64,000 bases of DNA from Ceratotherium simum simum (GCF_000283155.1 NW_004454267.1:1475956-1539955), one strand, 5' to 3'; positions 9,568-20,554 are shown, counted from the stretch's first letter. The notes: generated from the sequence alone by a model not told the origin. Made by a program: numbers and translations.

Positions 9568-10494
9568 GCTGAGCAAAGTGGCCCCTTCAAAAAAGCAGTC
9601 CAACAGAAAATAGGATCCCCCGAAGAGGGAAGCCACTCACTCATCGACGGGTGGGTCGCATTTGGATTTTTGGTCCCAGGCGGACCCACACTCTGGTTAT
9701 CTTGCAGCTGTTGGCTTCGGGGACACTTCCTGGGAGTTTTCAAGGCTCCTCCTGCCTCCTCTGCAGCTGGAAATCATGACCTGCAGACTTCAAATCCTCC
9801 TTCCTCTCCTCTAGCCCTTAGAAGGTGGGTTTCTTCCATGGTGCCCCTTGGGATTTGGAGTCTGGGTCATTCACAGCCACCCCTCTGATGTGTCCAGAGC
9901 AGCAGTGTAGCAGCAGGAGGGGAAGGCAGCAATGTGAAACGATTCGCCATTTGAAAGGGTGCTAGACTCAACCAGTTGTCTGCCTGAGAGCCATCCTCGG
10001 TGTCCCCAGGGCCCTGGAGCCTTAGCGAGGCAGCGTCTGTGTGTGAGAGTGGGGGGTGGGGTGCGTGCAGAGCAGGGAGGATTCGTTAAAGTCTCCTGGC
10101 ATAAGCCAGATCCTTGTCACGCGGTCCCAGGAGTCGTGAAGCCTCTGGAATCAGCCTTGAGTGCCAGGACCTCCTTGGAGGGTCTTCCGTTTGCCCAGTG
10201 ACATGTTGGCCACCAGCTGTGTGCAGAGTTTGCGTTCGCAACTCGGTTCCTTTGCCGCCGTTTAGGAGACTTGTGAGTTGAGAGGCGTAGCCTTAAGCAG
10301 TCCTTGCGGCTTCCCGGGGCACCTGTAAAAGCAAACCCTGTGCACAGAAGCCGCCAGAGGTCTTGCTCCTTCTCCCTCTTATCCTCGGAGGCCAGATGCG
10401 GCACCCAAGAAGGACACTTTAGATCCCGGGCTGTTTCTCCACTTCCCTGCTGGCCCCATTTGGATGTTTCTAGCATGTCTTTTCTTTATGTGTT
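9568..10494. other. Unique GC-richer sequence, no repeat recognised
   Basis: About 930 bp with visibly more CpG than its surroundings, densest at about 10110-10330 ('acgcggtccc', 'gcgttcgcaactcggttcc', 'ttgccgccgttt'). Overlapping frames of up to 124 residues show no domain. It could be a weak CpG-rich promoter or enhancer; no TATA box, splice donor or start codon context settles this. Confidence 0.35.
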
Positions 10495-11090
10495 CATGTA
10501 TTCATTCCACAAATGTTTATTGAGCACCAACGATGTGCTAAGTACAGCTGGGACTTACTGTGGTGTGATGGCTTATTTTATGTGTCACCTTGACTGGGAC
10601 ACAGGGCGCCCAGACTTTTGGCCAAACATTATTCTGGGTGTGTCTGTGAGGGTGTTTCTAGATGAGGTTAACATTTGAATCCATAGACTGAATAAAGCAA
10701 ATTGCCCTCCCTAACGTGGGTGGGCCTCATCCAATCAGTTGGAGGCATGGAGAGTGCAAAAAGGCTTGCTCTTCCTGTGAGTGACAGGAAACCACTCCTG
10801 CCTGACTGCTTTTGAGCTGGAACACCAGTCTTCTCCTGCCTTTGGCCTCAGACTCAGACTTGAACTTACACCACAGGCTGTCCTGGGTCTCCAGCTTGCC
10901 AACTGCAGATCTTGGGACTTCTCGGCCTCCATAACCTCATGAGCCAATTCCTTATAAAAAACCTCTCTCTATGTGCATATATATACATATCCCATTGGTT
11001 CTGTTTCTCTGGAGAACCCAGACTAACACCCGGGAACACAGAAGTGAAATAAACAAAGCCTCTGCCTTTGGGTGCTTACATTTGGCGTGT
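10495..11090 (-). repeat. L2 LINE 3' end split by an LTR
   Basis: The two halves, 10495-10552 ('acaaatgtttattgagcacc') and about 11030-11090 ('gaacacagaagtgaaataaa', 'gcctctgcctttgggtgctt'), read as one reverse-complement L2 end when the LTR between them is ignored. Confidence 0.75.
10553..11029 (+). mobile_element. LTR retroelement, solo LTR (family not named with certainty)
   Basis: Begins with the 'gatggcttattttatgtgtc' motif and contains 'aacattattctgggtgtgtc', 'gcctcatccaatcagttgga', 'ctccataacctcatgagcca' and a terminal 'ctgtttctctggagaaccca', a common mammalian LTR series. Flanks ctggga (10547-10552) and ccggga (11030-11035) may be a diverged TSD. It is inserted in an L2 fossil and has no internal genes. 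Confidence 0.7.
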
Positions 11091-11289
11091 AGGTGTGGGG
11101 TGGGATAAGGTCTTCACACTTGGTGTGTCACATATCATGACAAATTTGCACAGCAGTTTTAGTCACATAATACTTTCTAACTGGGGAAGCAATTCCGTGC
11201 CTGCCCCCTGATCCCAGAACTCTATCCTGGATGGGGAGGGGATAGGAAGTGTGGGGATATGTTTTTATGCTGTCTCCCCTCTGCTTAAA

Positions 11290-11655
11290 GCAGGGGTTCT
11301 CACCCGTTTTGTGCTAGGGACCCCTTCAGCAATCCTGCAAACCCCTTCTCAGAAAAATGTTTTAAAATACATAACATAAAATATGTAGAGTTACGAAGAA
11401 AACCAATTATTTTGAAGTGCAATTCTCAAAGTATTTAAAAAATTGTGATATAATAGCATATGTGCTCCTTTCTTAACATGTTACATGACATGATTTAACA
11501 GTGGGTTTAATAACTGTGATTTCAAAGTACTGGTGAGCACAAATGATGGTTTAAAACATCCATGACACCTGGAACATGATATGAAGATATCCATGATTCC
11601 TACTGGTGACAAAGTCCCAGATGCTACAAACAGTAGGGCAGTTTATTGCCCACTG
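11290..11655 (+). mobile_element. hAT-Charlie non-autonomous DNA transposon
   Basis: Starts with 'caggggttctcacccgtttt' (hAT-type terminal repeat), followed by 'agggacccctt', 'gatataatagcatatgtgct', and 'atccatgattcctactggtg'. The right terminal repeat is missing or overwritten. Confidence 0.6.
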
Positions 11656-11800
11656 CACTGGTTTGCTAGGGCTATAACAAAGTACCAAACTGGGCAGCTT
11701 GAACCTCAGACATTTATTTTCTCTCAGTTCTAGAGTCTGAAAGCCTGAAACCAAGGTGTTGGCAGAGTCATGCTTCCATGGAAGGTGCTAGAAAGTGGCC
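11656..11800 (-). repeat. Partial MaLR LTR
   Basis: 'tggtttgctagggctataac', 'gacatttattttctctcagt', 'ccaaggtgttggcagagtca' match the 3' part of a MaLR LTR in reverse complement. The remainder is lost. Confidence 0.65.
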
Positions 11801-12053
11801 AAGATGGTACAATAATCTACACATACACCCCACACACAGGAAAGAGAGGTGGGAGTTATGTTTGTAAGAAAAAAAGCACAGACAAGAAATAAAGTCTTCA
11901 ACTAGCCCACACTCTATTAGTAGGGTGTTACTTTTTCCTCACCAGCCTACTGAGTATCTCCTCACCCCCAGTCCTCCAGGAAGCAATAAGCAACTCAAGT
12001 TCCCAATTTTCTAGCACTGAAACCACCATCCTCAAGAATATGTGGTGAAGGGG

Positions 12054-12275
12054 AACTACTTTTGCTTTTTTTTTTTTTGGTGAGGAAGATTGGCCCTGAG
12101 CTAACATCTGTGCTAATCTTCCTCTATTTTATATGTGGGATGCCGCCATAGCATGGCTTGATGAGCGGTACATAGGTCCACACCTGAGATCCAAACCTGC
12201 TAACCCCAGGCCGCCAAAGTGGAGCACATGAACTTAACCATTATGCCACTAGGCTGGCCCCAACTACTTCTGCTT
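12054..12275 (-). mobile_element. ERE1-type tRNA-derived SINE with TSD
   Basis: Body 12068-12261 on the minus strand. Flanks aactacttttgctt (12054-12067) and aactacttctgctt (12262-12275) differ by one base. Head 'ggggccagcc' and the 'gctcagggccaatcttcc' end are recognisable but diverged, so this is an older copy. Confidence 0.9.
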
Positions 12276-12284
12276 ATAATCTAA

Positions 12285-12550
12285 AAGTCAAATGTCATCA
12301 TGTCACTCCCCGGTACTACTCCTTTGATGACCTTCTCTTTGCTTTCAAAGTTCTTAAGGTGGCATTCAAGGCCCCACATCTGACCCCTGCCCACCTCCCT
12401 GGCCTCGTCTCTCTCCCTGCTAACCCCCATGACTGTTGGGCCACCCACCTTCTCTCAGGCCATTGAACACACCCATCTCCTTTCTGCCTCCAGCTTTGGC
12501 TCATGCCATTTATTCTGCTGTGATTCAGAAACTCCAAGGATTTCTGCAAG
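12285..12550 (+). repeat. L2 LINE fragment
   Basis: L2 series 'catcatgtcactccccggta', 'ttctttgctttcaaagttct'-like, 'caaggccccacatctgaccc', 'ctgcccacctccctggcctc'. The translated sense is broken. Confidence 0.75.
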
Positions 12551-12940
12551 ATGTTGGGGGACTGTGCTTTTTCTGCCTCTGTGAATTCGCAAGGGGGAAG
12601 ACGGTGTGAAAACCCAGGAGTTTAGACACCTGCGGAAGGCACTTCGTGTGTAAGTGAGAGTTCAGTTAAACTGAAGCACCACATTTTTGAATGAAGCTAC
12701 CTGTTTCTTTCATTTCAGCCATCACTGGGTTTAAAACCTATGGTATGATGTGTGTGCGTGTGTGTGTATTGCATGTGCAATTTGGTAAAAATTGTTTCTT
12801 ACAGACTTACAATAATAAACTCGCCAGATGTGCAAGCTGCTAGAGTAATAATCTACCTGTGCTATGTGAACTGGAATTGTTTCCTGCTGAGACAAGAGCA
12901 TTCCCATGAGGTGGAATTTGACTCATTCTGTGTGTATAAG

Positions 12941-12942
<2 letters not shown>
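12551..12942. other. Unique sequence
   Basis: No gene or named repeat; a short 'gtgtgcgtgtgtgtg' stretch at about 12751-12766. Confidence 0.4.
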
Positions 12943-12984
<42 letters not shown>

Positions 12985-13014
12985 CAGATAGACAGACAGA
13001 AGGGCAGAGAGACA
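12943..13014. repeat. Compound (GT)n(GA)n(GACA)n microsatellite
   Basis: Nine GT units (12943-12960), twelve GA units (12961-12984), then imperfect GACA/GATA units. Compound arrays like this are likely length-variable. Confidence 0.95.
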
Positions 13015-13199
13015 GAGTGAAAGACAGAAACACTTTAGCCTGAAGAAGTGTTGCCTGAATTGAATCATTTGTTTACTGCCTTCAAGATTTCTACTATATT
13101 CAACTACCTGCCGTACTCGATTTCTCATAGAGACTTCCTATATTTTCACAATACTTTTTCTTTAAATTGACCCACTTTTTGTAAACTTAGCTTCAAACT

Positions 13200-13468
13200 A
13201 AAAAGAATATATAACAAGCCACAGACTGGGAGAAAATAATTGCAAAATTCGTATTTGATATGGGTCTGGCATCCAAAATAGACAAAGAACTCTTAAAACT
13301 CAACAGTAAGAAAACGAATAACTCGGTTTAAAAATGGGCAAAAGACTTGAACAGACACCTCTGTAAAGAAGGTATACAGATTAAAAATAAGCATATGAAA
13401 AGATGCTCAGCATCATTTGCCATTAGGGAAATGCAAATTAACATAACAATGAAACACCATCACACACC
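13200..13468 (+). repeat. L1 ORF2 fragment
   Basis: 'ccacagactgggagaaaata', 'ggtctggcatccaaaataga', 'atgggcaaaagacttgaaca', 'gatgctcagcatcatttgcc', 'gaaatgcaaattaacataac': ORF2 3' region, plus strand. Frame broken. Confidence 0.85.
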
Positions 13469-13805
13469 TTCCCATAGACTGAGTGTGTTCCCCCGAATTC
13501 ATTGCAAGGCCCCCACAATTATTTGAGATTTATCTCCTGGAGCTTGACTAGTTTCTCACTGTAAATATTGGAGAAAAATCTCCTGTGACAGGGGGGAGGG
13601 GAAAAGGAACCATTTTGAAATATGCCAGAGCATTCCAATCTTCTTAAAAAGGCTTGCCCTCAGGAGAAACTAGTTAACCAGAACCTAAACTGCTGGAGTT
13701 TTATCAGAGCCTAACTGACCTGGGGAAACACAAATACCCAACTCCAGTCAGCCACAGCCTTCCATGAGGAGAAAGGAAACACCCACCCCTTAGGTGGGAC
13801 AGGAT
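13469..13805. other. Unclassified segment between two L1 pieces
   Basis: About 340 bp, possibly an old LTR remnant ('tttgaaatatgccagagcat', 'gccctcaggagaaactagtt'), but I cannot name the family. Confidence 0.3.
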
Positions 13806-15415
13806 GTCTTGATTACTGTAGCTTTATAGTAAGTCTTAAAGTTGGTTACTGTCAGTCCCCCAACTTTGTTCTCCTTCAATATTGTATTGGCTATTCTGGG
13901 TCTTTTGTCTCTCCTTATAAACTTTAGAATAAGTTTGTCAATTTCTGCAAAATAACGTTCTAGGACTTGGGTTAGGATTGCATTAAATCTATAGATTTAA
14001 TCTATTAGATCAAGTTGGGAAGAACTGACACCTTGGCAATATTGAGTTTACTTATCCATAAACATGGAATATCTCTCCATTTATTTAGTTAGTCTTCGAT
14101 TTCTTTCATCAGAGTTTTGTAGTTTTCCTCATATAGATTTTATAGATATTTTGTTAGATTTATATATCTAAGTATTCCATTTTGGGGAGTGCTAACTGTC
14201 AATGGTATTGTGTTTTTAATTTCAAATTCCACTTGTTCATTGTTAGTATATAGGAAAGTGATGGACTTTTGTATATTAGCCTTGTATCCTGCAACCTCGC
14301 TATAATCACTTAGTAGTCTCAGGAGGTTTTTTTTGAAGATTCTTTCGAATTTTCTACATACACAATCATACCATCTGCTAACAAAGAGAGTTTTATTTCT
14401 TCCTTCTCAATGTGTATACCTTTTTTTTGTGTGTGTGAGGAAGATCAGCCCTGAGCTAACATCTGCCAATCCTCCTCTTTTTGCTGAGGAAGACCAGCCC
14501 TGGGCTAACATCCGTGCCCATCTTCCTCCACTTTATATGGGACACCGCCACAGCATGGCTTGACAAGCGGTGCGTTGGTGCACGCCCGGGATCCAAACCA
14601 GCGAACCCTGGGCCGCGGCAGTGGAGAGCGCACACTTAACCACTTGCGCCACGGGACCGGCCCCGATCTGTGTACATTTTAATGCCTATACTTGTTTTAT
14701 TGCATTAGCTAGAACTTCCACTACAATGTTGAAAAGCAGTGGCGAGAGGGGACATCCTTGCCTCATTCCTAATTTTAGCAAGAAAGCTTCAAGTTTCTCA
14801 CCATAAAGCGTCATGTTAGCAGTAGGTTTTTTGTAGATAAAAGTTGAGGAAATTCCCCTCTATTCCGAATTTACTGAGAGTTTTTATCATGCATGGGTGT
14901 TGGATTTTGCCAAATGCTTTTTCTGCATCTATCAATATGATCATGTGCTTTTTCTTTTTTAGGCTGTTGGTGTGATGGATTACATTAATTTGATTGCATT
15001 GCATAATCGATTTTCAAATGTTGAACTAGTCTTGCATACCTGAGATAAATCCCACTTGGTCATGGTGTATAATTCTTTTTATGCATTGTTGGATTCGATT
15101 TGCTAATGTTCTGCTGAGGATTTTTGCATAAGAGATATTGGTCTATGTTCATGAGAGATGTTAGTCTGTAGTTTTCTTTTCTTATAATGTTTTTGTCTGG
15201 TTTTGGTATTAGGGTAATCTTGGCCTCACAGAATGAGTTAGGATTCCCTCTGCTTCTATCTTCTGAAAGAGATTATAGAGAATAGGTATAATTTCTTCTT
15301 TAAATTTTTGGTAGAATTGATCAGTGAACTCATCTGGGCCTGGTACTTTCTGTTTTTGAATCTTATTAATTATTGATTCAATTACTTTAATAGATTTAGG
15401 CCTCTCCTGCCCTTT
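13806..15415 (-). repeat. L1 ORF2 block (decayed), split by a SINE
   Basis: Long reverse-complement ORF2: 'tgattactgtagctttatag', 'tattgtattggctattctgg', 'tacttatccataaacatgga', 'gaaaagcagtggcgagaggg', 'gggtaatcttggcctcacag'. Translated pieces such as the 62-residue frame at 14816-15004 are reverse transcriptase fragments with many stops between them. An ERE SINE sits at 14421-14664. Confidence 0.92.
14421..14664 (-). mobile_element. ERE1-type tRNA-derived SINE
   Basis: Full-length minus-strand copy with tail T-run at 14421-14428, 'gaggaagatcagccctgagc' end, 'ctttatatgggacaccgcca' body and 'ggccggtcccgtggc' head. Inserted in L1 ORF2. Flanks (atgtgtatacc.. and ctgtgtacat..) are only loosely alike, so the TSD has decayed or is misplaced. 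Confidence 0.92.
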
Positions 15416-15655
15416 TTAAGTGGTGAACCCTTCCTCTTTTTTCCCCAAATAAAGTCTTTCTCAGCATGAAGATAGTCTAGATCAGAACTGCTTGGGCTGA
15501 GATGGAGAGAAAAGACCTAGCATTCTTTTTGGTCTCCTCCCCTTTTCACCTTCCTTTCCATGACCCCCTTCACTTGACCTTGACGACAACGTATAACCCT
15601 GGTGCTCTAAGGAACATGGGTGAGATGCCACTGGTCTAAAGGTCAGCATATCTTA
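15416..15655. other. Unique spacer
   Basis: Nothing recognised. Confidence 0.35.
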
Positions 15656-15840
15656 CAGGAATGCAGGATGCTCTGAGTTCCACTCAAAGACCTTGGCATC
15701 TGTGGGCAAGCCTCTAAGCTCCCCTGCACCTCAGTTCTCTCCTCTAACTAGAACCTCCCAGCTCTACCTCACAAAGATGTGATGAGTTCAGAAACTAAGA
15801 TAGATGGATGCAAAGATCCATGCATCCTTGGAAGAGTCTT
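15656..15840 (+). repeat. Probable MIR SINE
   Basis: 'atctgtgggcaagcctctaa', 'gcacctcagttctctcctct', 'acctcacaaagatgtgatga' follow MIR order; weak similarity. Confidence 0.55.
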
Positions 15841-15859
15841 GGGACATAGTTATTCCAGG

Positions 15860-16545
15860 CTGAAAGGTTCTGGGTTTAACCCTTTAGTACACACTGCTGA
15901 TGAGAGTGGATGTTGGTGTAACCACTGCAGAGAGCAATTTGGTAGTATGGGGTCAAGTTGAAGATGCAACTAGCCCTCTGACCTGGCGATGACAATTCCA
16001 GGTACACGTCCAGGCGTAAGTTTAGAAACTCTTGTACACATTCATGAGGAACAAGTTCAAAGGCAGTTATTGCAGCAGCGTTTGTGATTGTGAAAAACTG
16101 GGAACAACCTGAACGTCCGTTGGGAGGGGAATGACCACTCACACCATGGAATAGTAGACAGCTGTTAAAATGAATGAACTAGATGTGTATCAACATGAAT
16201 GGATATTGAAATGTAATGTTGGGGGGCAAAAGCAAATTCTAAAATGATTTGCATGATATGATCCTATTTTTATAAATACCAAATATACCAAATATAGTTT
16301 GTAGGTACATCTATAGGTAATAAATCATAAAAACATTGGAAAACTGACTAGAAGGATATATATATACCAAATTCATGATAATAGGCAGGGGAAGGGTCCT
16401 AGGTAAGAGAACACAGGTTACACATACATACACACACTTACACATATCTGATAAAATTTTAACGTTTCTCAACTTTGGTGAATACATGGTTATATATACA
16501 TATATTGTTCTTTGTGTTTTCTACACATAAACTTTTTTAAAAAGT
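15860..16545 (+). repeat. Old L1 3' end
   Basis: Decayed ORF2 end and 3' UTR: 'tggtgtaaccactgcagaga', 'ctggcgatgacaattccagg', 'cctgaacgtccgttgggagg', 'catggaatagtagacagctg', A-rich close at about 16535-16548. Confidence 0.85.
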
Positions 16546-16599
16546 AAAATGCACTTGTTTCCATCTTGCTACCATCTACTTATCAAACAGTTCTATACC

Positions 16600-16800
16600 T
16601 CTTACTGTGTATAAGACATTGCATATATTAGTAATTCAAGCCTCATAACAATCTAATGAGGTACTATTTTAGAAGTGAGGGAAGGGCTGCACAGAGAGGT
16701 TAAGCCACTCACCCAAGTTAAAACAGCTGGTGAATGGCAGAGCTGGGCTTCAGACCCGGGTAGCCTGGCACTGCAGTCCACATTCTCAAGCACTTGCCAC
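16600..16800 (-). repeat. MIR SINE
   Basis: 'cctcataacaatctaatgag', 'cacagagaggttaagccact', 'gaatggcagagctgggcttc' are reverse-complement MIR. Confidence 0.85.
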
Positions 16801-16839
16801 GTTATCCTTGGCGTGTAGTCCCTCAGCAGGGTCCCCTAG

Positions 16840-16998
16840 GTGTGTCCTTCTCACACTGCCTATCTGCCTGTCTTTCCTTACTTTGTTTTAAGATGTGTAG
16901 GAGCTGGGCTCACATCTCCCTCTTCACTCCACTCCAGTTCCTGGCCCATGATAACTAAACAGCAAATGTTGTTGAACAAATGAATGAACGAATGAGTG
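16840..16998 (+). repeat. L2 LINE 3' end
   Basis: Ends in 'gttgttgaacaaatgaatga' 'acgaatgag', the L2 tail; upstream match is weak. Confidence 0.55.
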
Positions 16999-17279
16999 AC
17001 CTAAGGTTTCTGGAAGCCACTCTATGCAAATGTCATGCTCAGGGTCATTGCCTTTGAGTCCACCACCACATTTGATGTCACCCAGGGTGCTGGCGTTGGG
17101 AATTATGGGAAATCAGCCCAATTAGTAGAAAAGTTGAAAAAAATAATTTAAAAAATGTGGGATGTTTATTTCCTAAGGGCTACCTTACTCCCTCTACACA
17201 CGGATAGGTTATTCAGAGAAATTTGTAAAGTTTTAGGAAACATGTGGGCCTCCTCACAAATCCATCTTCTTTCTCCAAC

Positions 17280-17655
17280 TAATTCCCACTCAACTTTTGG
17301 TTTCAATTTAAGCGTCACTTCTTCTAAGAAGCCTTCCCTGGCCATCCTGCTCCCTCCAGGATGCAATTCTATCTCATATTCTGCATATTTTGGTTTCAAT
17401 TTAAATGTCACTTCTCTGGCCACCCTGCCCCCTTCTCTGATGCATTCCATCTGCCTTTTCTATATCGAAATTATCACAACTTATAACGATGTATTTATTT
17501 GTGAATTCATTCTCTCTAATGTCTTTCTGCCCCAGGAGACTGTAAACTTGAAGAGGTCGAGGATCATCCTTGTTTTGGTCACGCCTTGTCTCCAGTACCT
17601 GGGGCGGTGCCTGCTACATAGTAAGTGCTCATTTATCATCGTTGAATGAATCTTG
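17280..17655 (+). repeat. L2 LINE 3' end with internal partial duplication
   Basis: 'aagaagccttccctggccat', 'ccccaggagactgtaaactt', 'tggggcggtgcctgctacat', 'agtaagtgctcatttatcat' are the L2 3' UTR in order. A segment beginning 'ttttggtttcaatttaa' occurs twice, at 17295 and 17388 (93-bp offset), which is not part of the family pattern. Confidence 0.85.
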
Positions 17656-18835
17656 TTGCCGACTGCAGTGGCTTAGCTGAAAGATGTGCTACAGGGGTTT
17701 CCAAAAAACGCCTTTTAACAGCAGAACTTCTTTCACTAAAGAAAACTGGTCAGACTTCCTTGTACAGACCAACATGTTTCTCTGGTTAAACTGCGGGGTG
17801 ACTGGGGAGAATCTGCTTGCCTTGCCTTCTCCCTCCTGCTCCCAGTAGGGTCCCCTTACAGACTGCCCCTTGGCAAGCTTTTCCGAGCCCTCCCCTTGAA
17901 AGTGCCAGAAGGGTCTCTTCTCCATGGAGCCCCTCTTTGCAGGTTGAAGGACAGACAATGCGTCATCTTCTCCCAGCTCCTGCATCAGCCTTGTGGGGCA
18001 TCTGCTAATAAAGCCATAAATTCCCCCTGTAAGTGAGCCTCCTGATTTGATTTGCTCTTCAGATGACCTCTTGCTGGGGAAAACACCATGCTTTCCCTGA
18101 GTTATAGCAAAGACTCCAGTGGGTGGCTGTGTTGTGTCCTGCCTCCGTCATCTGATAGTCTAATTCCTCTCCAATTTATGAGCTCATTAGTTCCCCAGCC
18201 AGCTCCCACCTCGGTGCAGCTGACCCAGCAGTGGTGTTTGCCTGTGTCATCTTGTTCAGACAACTCAGGTGGCCCTGCTGAGGAGGCAGCCATCCCAGCC
18301 CTGTCGTCTCATTGACTGACGCTGGCTGACTCCATGGACGTTGGGCTGGATCGAGCATCGGAAGGTAGGACAGGCGCAGCTCCCACGGTCAGTGAAGCTC
18401 TCCTGGTTGGCTTGAGCAGGGCTGGAAAGTTTCCTTGTTTCCTAAATGCTTTCCTGCTGAGAATCCTCGGGATAACTTCTGCCTTTCAAAGGGGCGGGGC
18501 TGCTGCCTGCCCTCGGTCCCTTCTTCCTGCAGGATTTCCGACTTCCCTAAATTCTCCTTCTGGAATGCTTGCTTGTACGTTCTGTGGCAGGTCAGGTGCA
18601 GTCTCCTTGCTTCGCCTCTGACTCCAGGAGTGGAAAGAAACAGAATTGGGCATACTTTCTATGTGCCTCCATTTCCCGGCCTCTGTAATGGGCACAATAA
18701 TATATCTCACATCACTTTCTGTCTTATCACCTTGGGCAGAAAAAGAAAAAAAAACACATACACATTTTGCATGTCATGTCAAGGAGCTGACAGAAGCTGT
18801 GAAGTCCACCCACTGGCCCTAGGTTAAAATTTGAC
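17656..18835. other. Repeat-free block, candidate conserved/regulatory sequence
   Basis: Nearly 1.2 kb with no recognised repeat, unusual here. It has 'gctaataaagccataaattc' (about 18003-18022), 'gatagtctaattcctct' and 'atgagctcattagttcccc' (about 18153-18196), which hold homeodomain-like cores, and a GC box 'aggggcggggct' at about 18489. Overlapping frames up to 130 residues lack domains. Function is inferred only from composition. Confidence 0.3.
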
Positions 18836-18837
18836 GG

Positions 18838-19204
18838 GCTAGATAAAAATTGGAAGCAACCTAAATGTCCATCAACTGATAAACGGATAGACAAAATGTG
18901 ATATAGCCATAGAATGGAATACTATTCAGCAATAAAAAGGAACTATCTCCAGATACACGCTATGACATGAATGAACCTCAAAAATATGCTCAGGAAAAGA
19001 AGCCAGACACAAGAGACCACATATTGTATGGTCTATTTATATGAAATATCCAGAAAAGGCAGAGCTATAAAGGCAAAAAGTAGATTAGTGGTTGCCTGGG
19101 GCAGGGACAGGAACTAACAGTAAATGCGCATGGAGGGTCAGATTGGGTGATGAAATGTTTTAAAACTGATTTATGGTGATGGTTGTATAACTTGGTAAAA
19201 AATA

Positions 19205-19205
<1 letters not shown>
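18838..19205 (+). repeat. L1 3' end
   Basis: 'ttggaagcaacctaaatgtc', 'ggaatactattcagcaataa', 'gaagccagacacaagagacc', 'agtagattagtggttgcctg' are ORF2 end/3' UTR. It abuts the (TC)n array. Confidence 0.9.

Positions 19206-19206
<1 letters not shown>

Positions 19207-19238
<32 letters not shown>
19207..19238. repeat. (TC)n microsatellite
   Basis: Sixteen uninterrupted TC units at the L1 3' terminus. Confidence 0.97.
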
Positions 19239-19240
<2 letters not shown>

Positions 19241-19375
19241 GGCTCTGGGAGGGTTACATGAGCTCCATGCACTGAAGGATTTCGGAGTGAAGCGTCATGA
19301 GGGCTGTAAGTACTTTTAAATGGTTCAGCCTATGTCTACAGCTCCATCAATATCTATACCCATATTTAAATCCAT

Positions 19376-19801
19376 ATTAGTTTCCTGGGACTGCTGCAAA
19401 AAATTACCACAGACTGGGTGGCTTAAAACAGCTATTTATTCTCTCACAATGCTGGAGGCCAGAAGTCTGAAATCAAGATGTCGGCAGGGCCACACTCCCC
19501 CTGGAGGCTCTCAAGGAGAATCCTTCCTGCCTCTTCCACTTCTGATGCTCCTTGTTTTCCTTGGCTTGTGGCCACATCGCCCTCATCTCTGCTTCCATTT
19601 GCACATTGCTTCCTTTCTTCTGTCTGTGTGTCTCTTATAAGGACACTTGTCATTGGATTTAAGGCCCACCTGGATAATTCAAGATGATCTCTTCACCTCA
19701 AGATCCTGAATTAAATCTACAAAGACCTCCTTTCCAAATAAGGTAACACTCACAGGTTTCTGGGATTTGATGTGGATATATGTTTTGGGAGGACCACAAC
19801 A
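19376..19801 (-). mobile_element. MaLR (MLT1-type) solo LTR
   Basis: Reverse-complement LTR from 'attagtttcctgggactgct' through 'ggtggcttaaaacagctatt', 'ctcacaatgctggaggccag', 'cttataaggacacttgtcat', 'ccaaataaggtaacactcac' to 'ggaggaccacaaca'. Followed at once by a microsatellite. Confidence 0.88.
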
Positions 19802-19975
19802 GTATCCATCTATATACATATCTATTATCTACATCTATGTCTATATCTATGTCTATACCTATGTCATCTATCTCTGTATCTGTATCATCTATATCTGTAT
19901 CTTTATCTATATCATCTCCATCTATATCCGTATATCTATATTTATATCTATATTGTCTATATCTGTAGATTGACA
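19802..19975. repeat. Imperfect (TCTATA/TCTATG)n satellite-like array
   Basis: About 170 bp of 'tctatatctatgtctatacc'-type units with hexa- and dodecamer periodicity. It generates tyrosine/isoleucine- or aspartate/threonine-rich frames on both strands (up to 146 residues) that are artefacts of the repeat. Confidence 0.95.
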
Positions 19976-19979
19976 GAAG

Positions 19980-20345
19980 AGCATAGATGTCAAAATGCTG
20001 GAAGTTTCTGAATCTAAGTTGCAGACACATATGCATATGCTCACTGTACAATTCCTTATTCAAAAATCCTGTTTTTGAATTCAGATGTTTCCAGATTTTA
20101 GAAAGGCACTCAGGTGCATACACTGTATGTTCCGCCACACCTTTAGTGGGAGTTTGGACAGCAGCCTATAATAAAATACATTAATATGTCTGTAATGATA
20201 CGTTTGAATATTCACGCTAAGTGGATTAAATAAAGACATAATTTCACGCTTATTTAGGTCAGGTTTGGCCATCAAATGAGTTTTAGCACCAAATGTATGA
20301 TAAACTTCTGGATTTCAGAGCTTTTTGAATTTTAGAATTATGGAG
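19980..20345. repeat. Possible Tigger-type DNA transposon remnant
   Basis: 'tcaaaatgctggaagtttct', 'tttttgaattcagatgtttc', 'ctggatttcagagctttttg' resemble the 'ggattttggagcatttcgg' type repeats of old Tigger relatives. Weak. Confidence 0.35.
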
Positions 20346-20444
20346 AAGAGAGTCAGAACGTGTGCTATTCTTTCTCCTTTTTTGTGTGTTTGAAAACTTT
20401 CAAAATAAAACACTTTGAAAAACAAGATTTTTTTCGTATGTATG

Positions 20445-20515
20445 TAACAGGCTTATGTATGTATGTAATAGTGCCTGGCACCTAATAAGAACTCAAAAAA
20501 TGTATAAGCGTTAAA
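20445..20515 (+). repeat. L2/MIR 3' end fragment
   Basis: 'gtgcctggcacctaataaga' 'actcaaaaaatgt' is the shared L2/MIR terminal motif. Confidence 0.5.
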
Positions 20516-20554
20516 ATTAGTTTCATAACGATTATTCTTATTGACAATGTTGTA

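Noticed and set aside
13200..15415. L1 5' inversion by twin priming (plus piece next to minus piece)
   Set aside because: The order and ORF2 coordinates of the two pieces do not fit an inverted single insertion, and 340 bp of other sequence lie between them.
19207..19238. CRISPR-like or regulatory repeat array
   Set aside because: A plain dinucleotide run without spacers; the window is mammalian.
19698..20138. 146-residue minus-strand frame rich in Asp/Thr/Tyr
   Set aside because: Mostly a translation of the TCTATA-type microsatellite; no domain.
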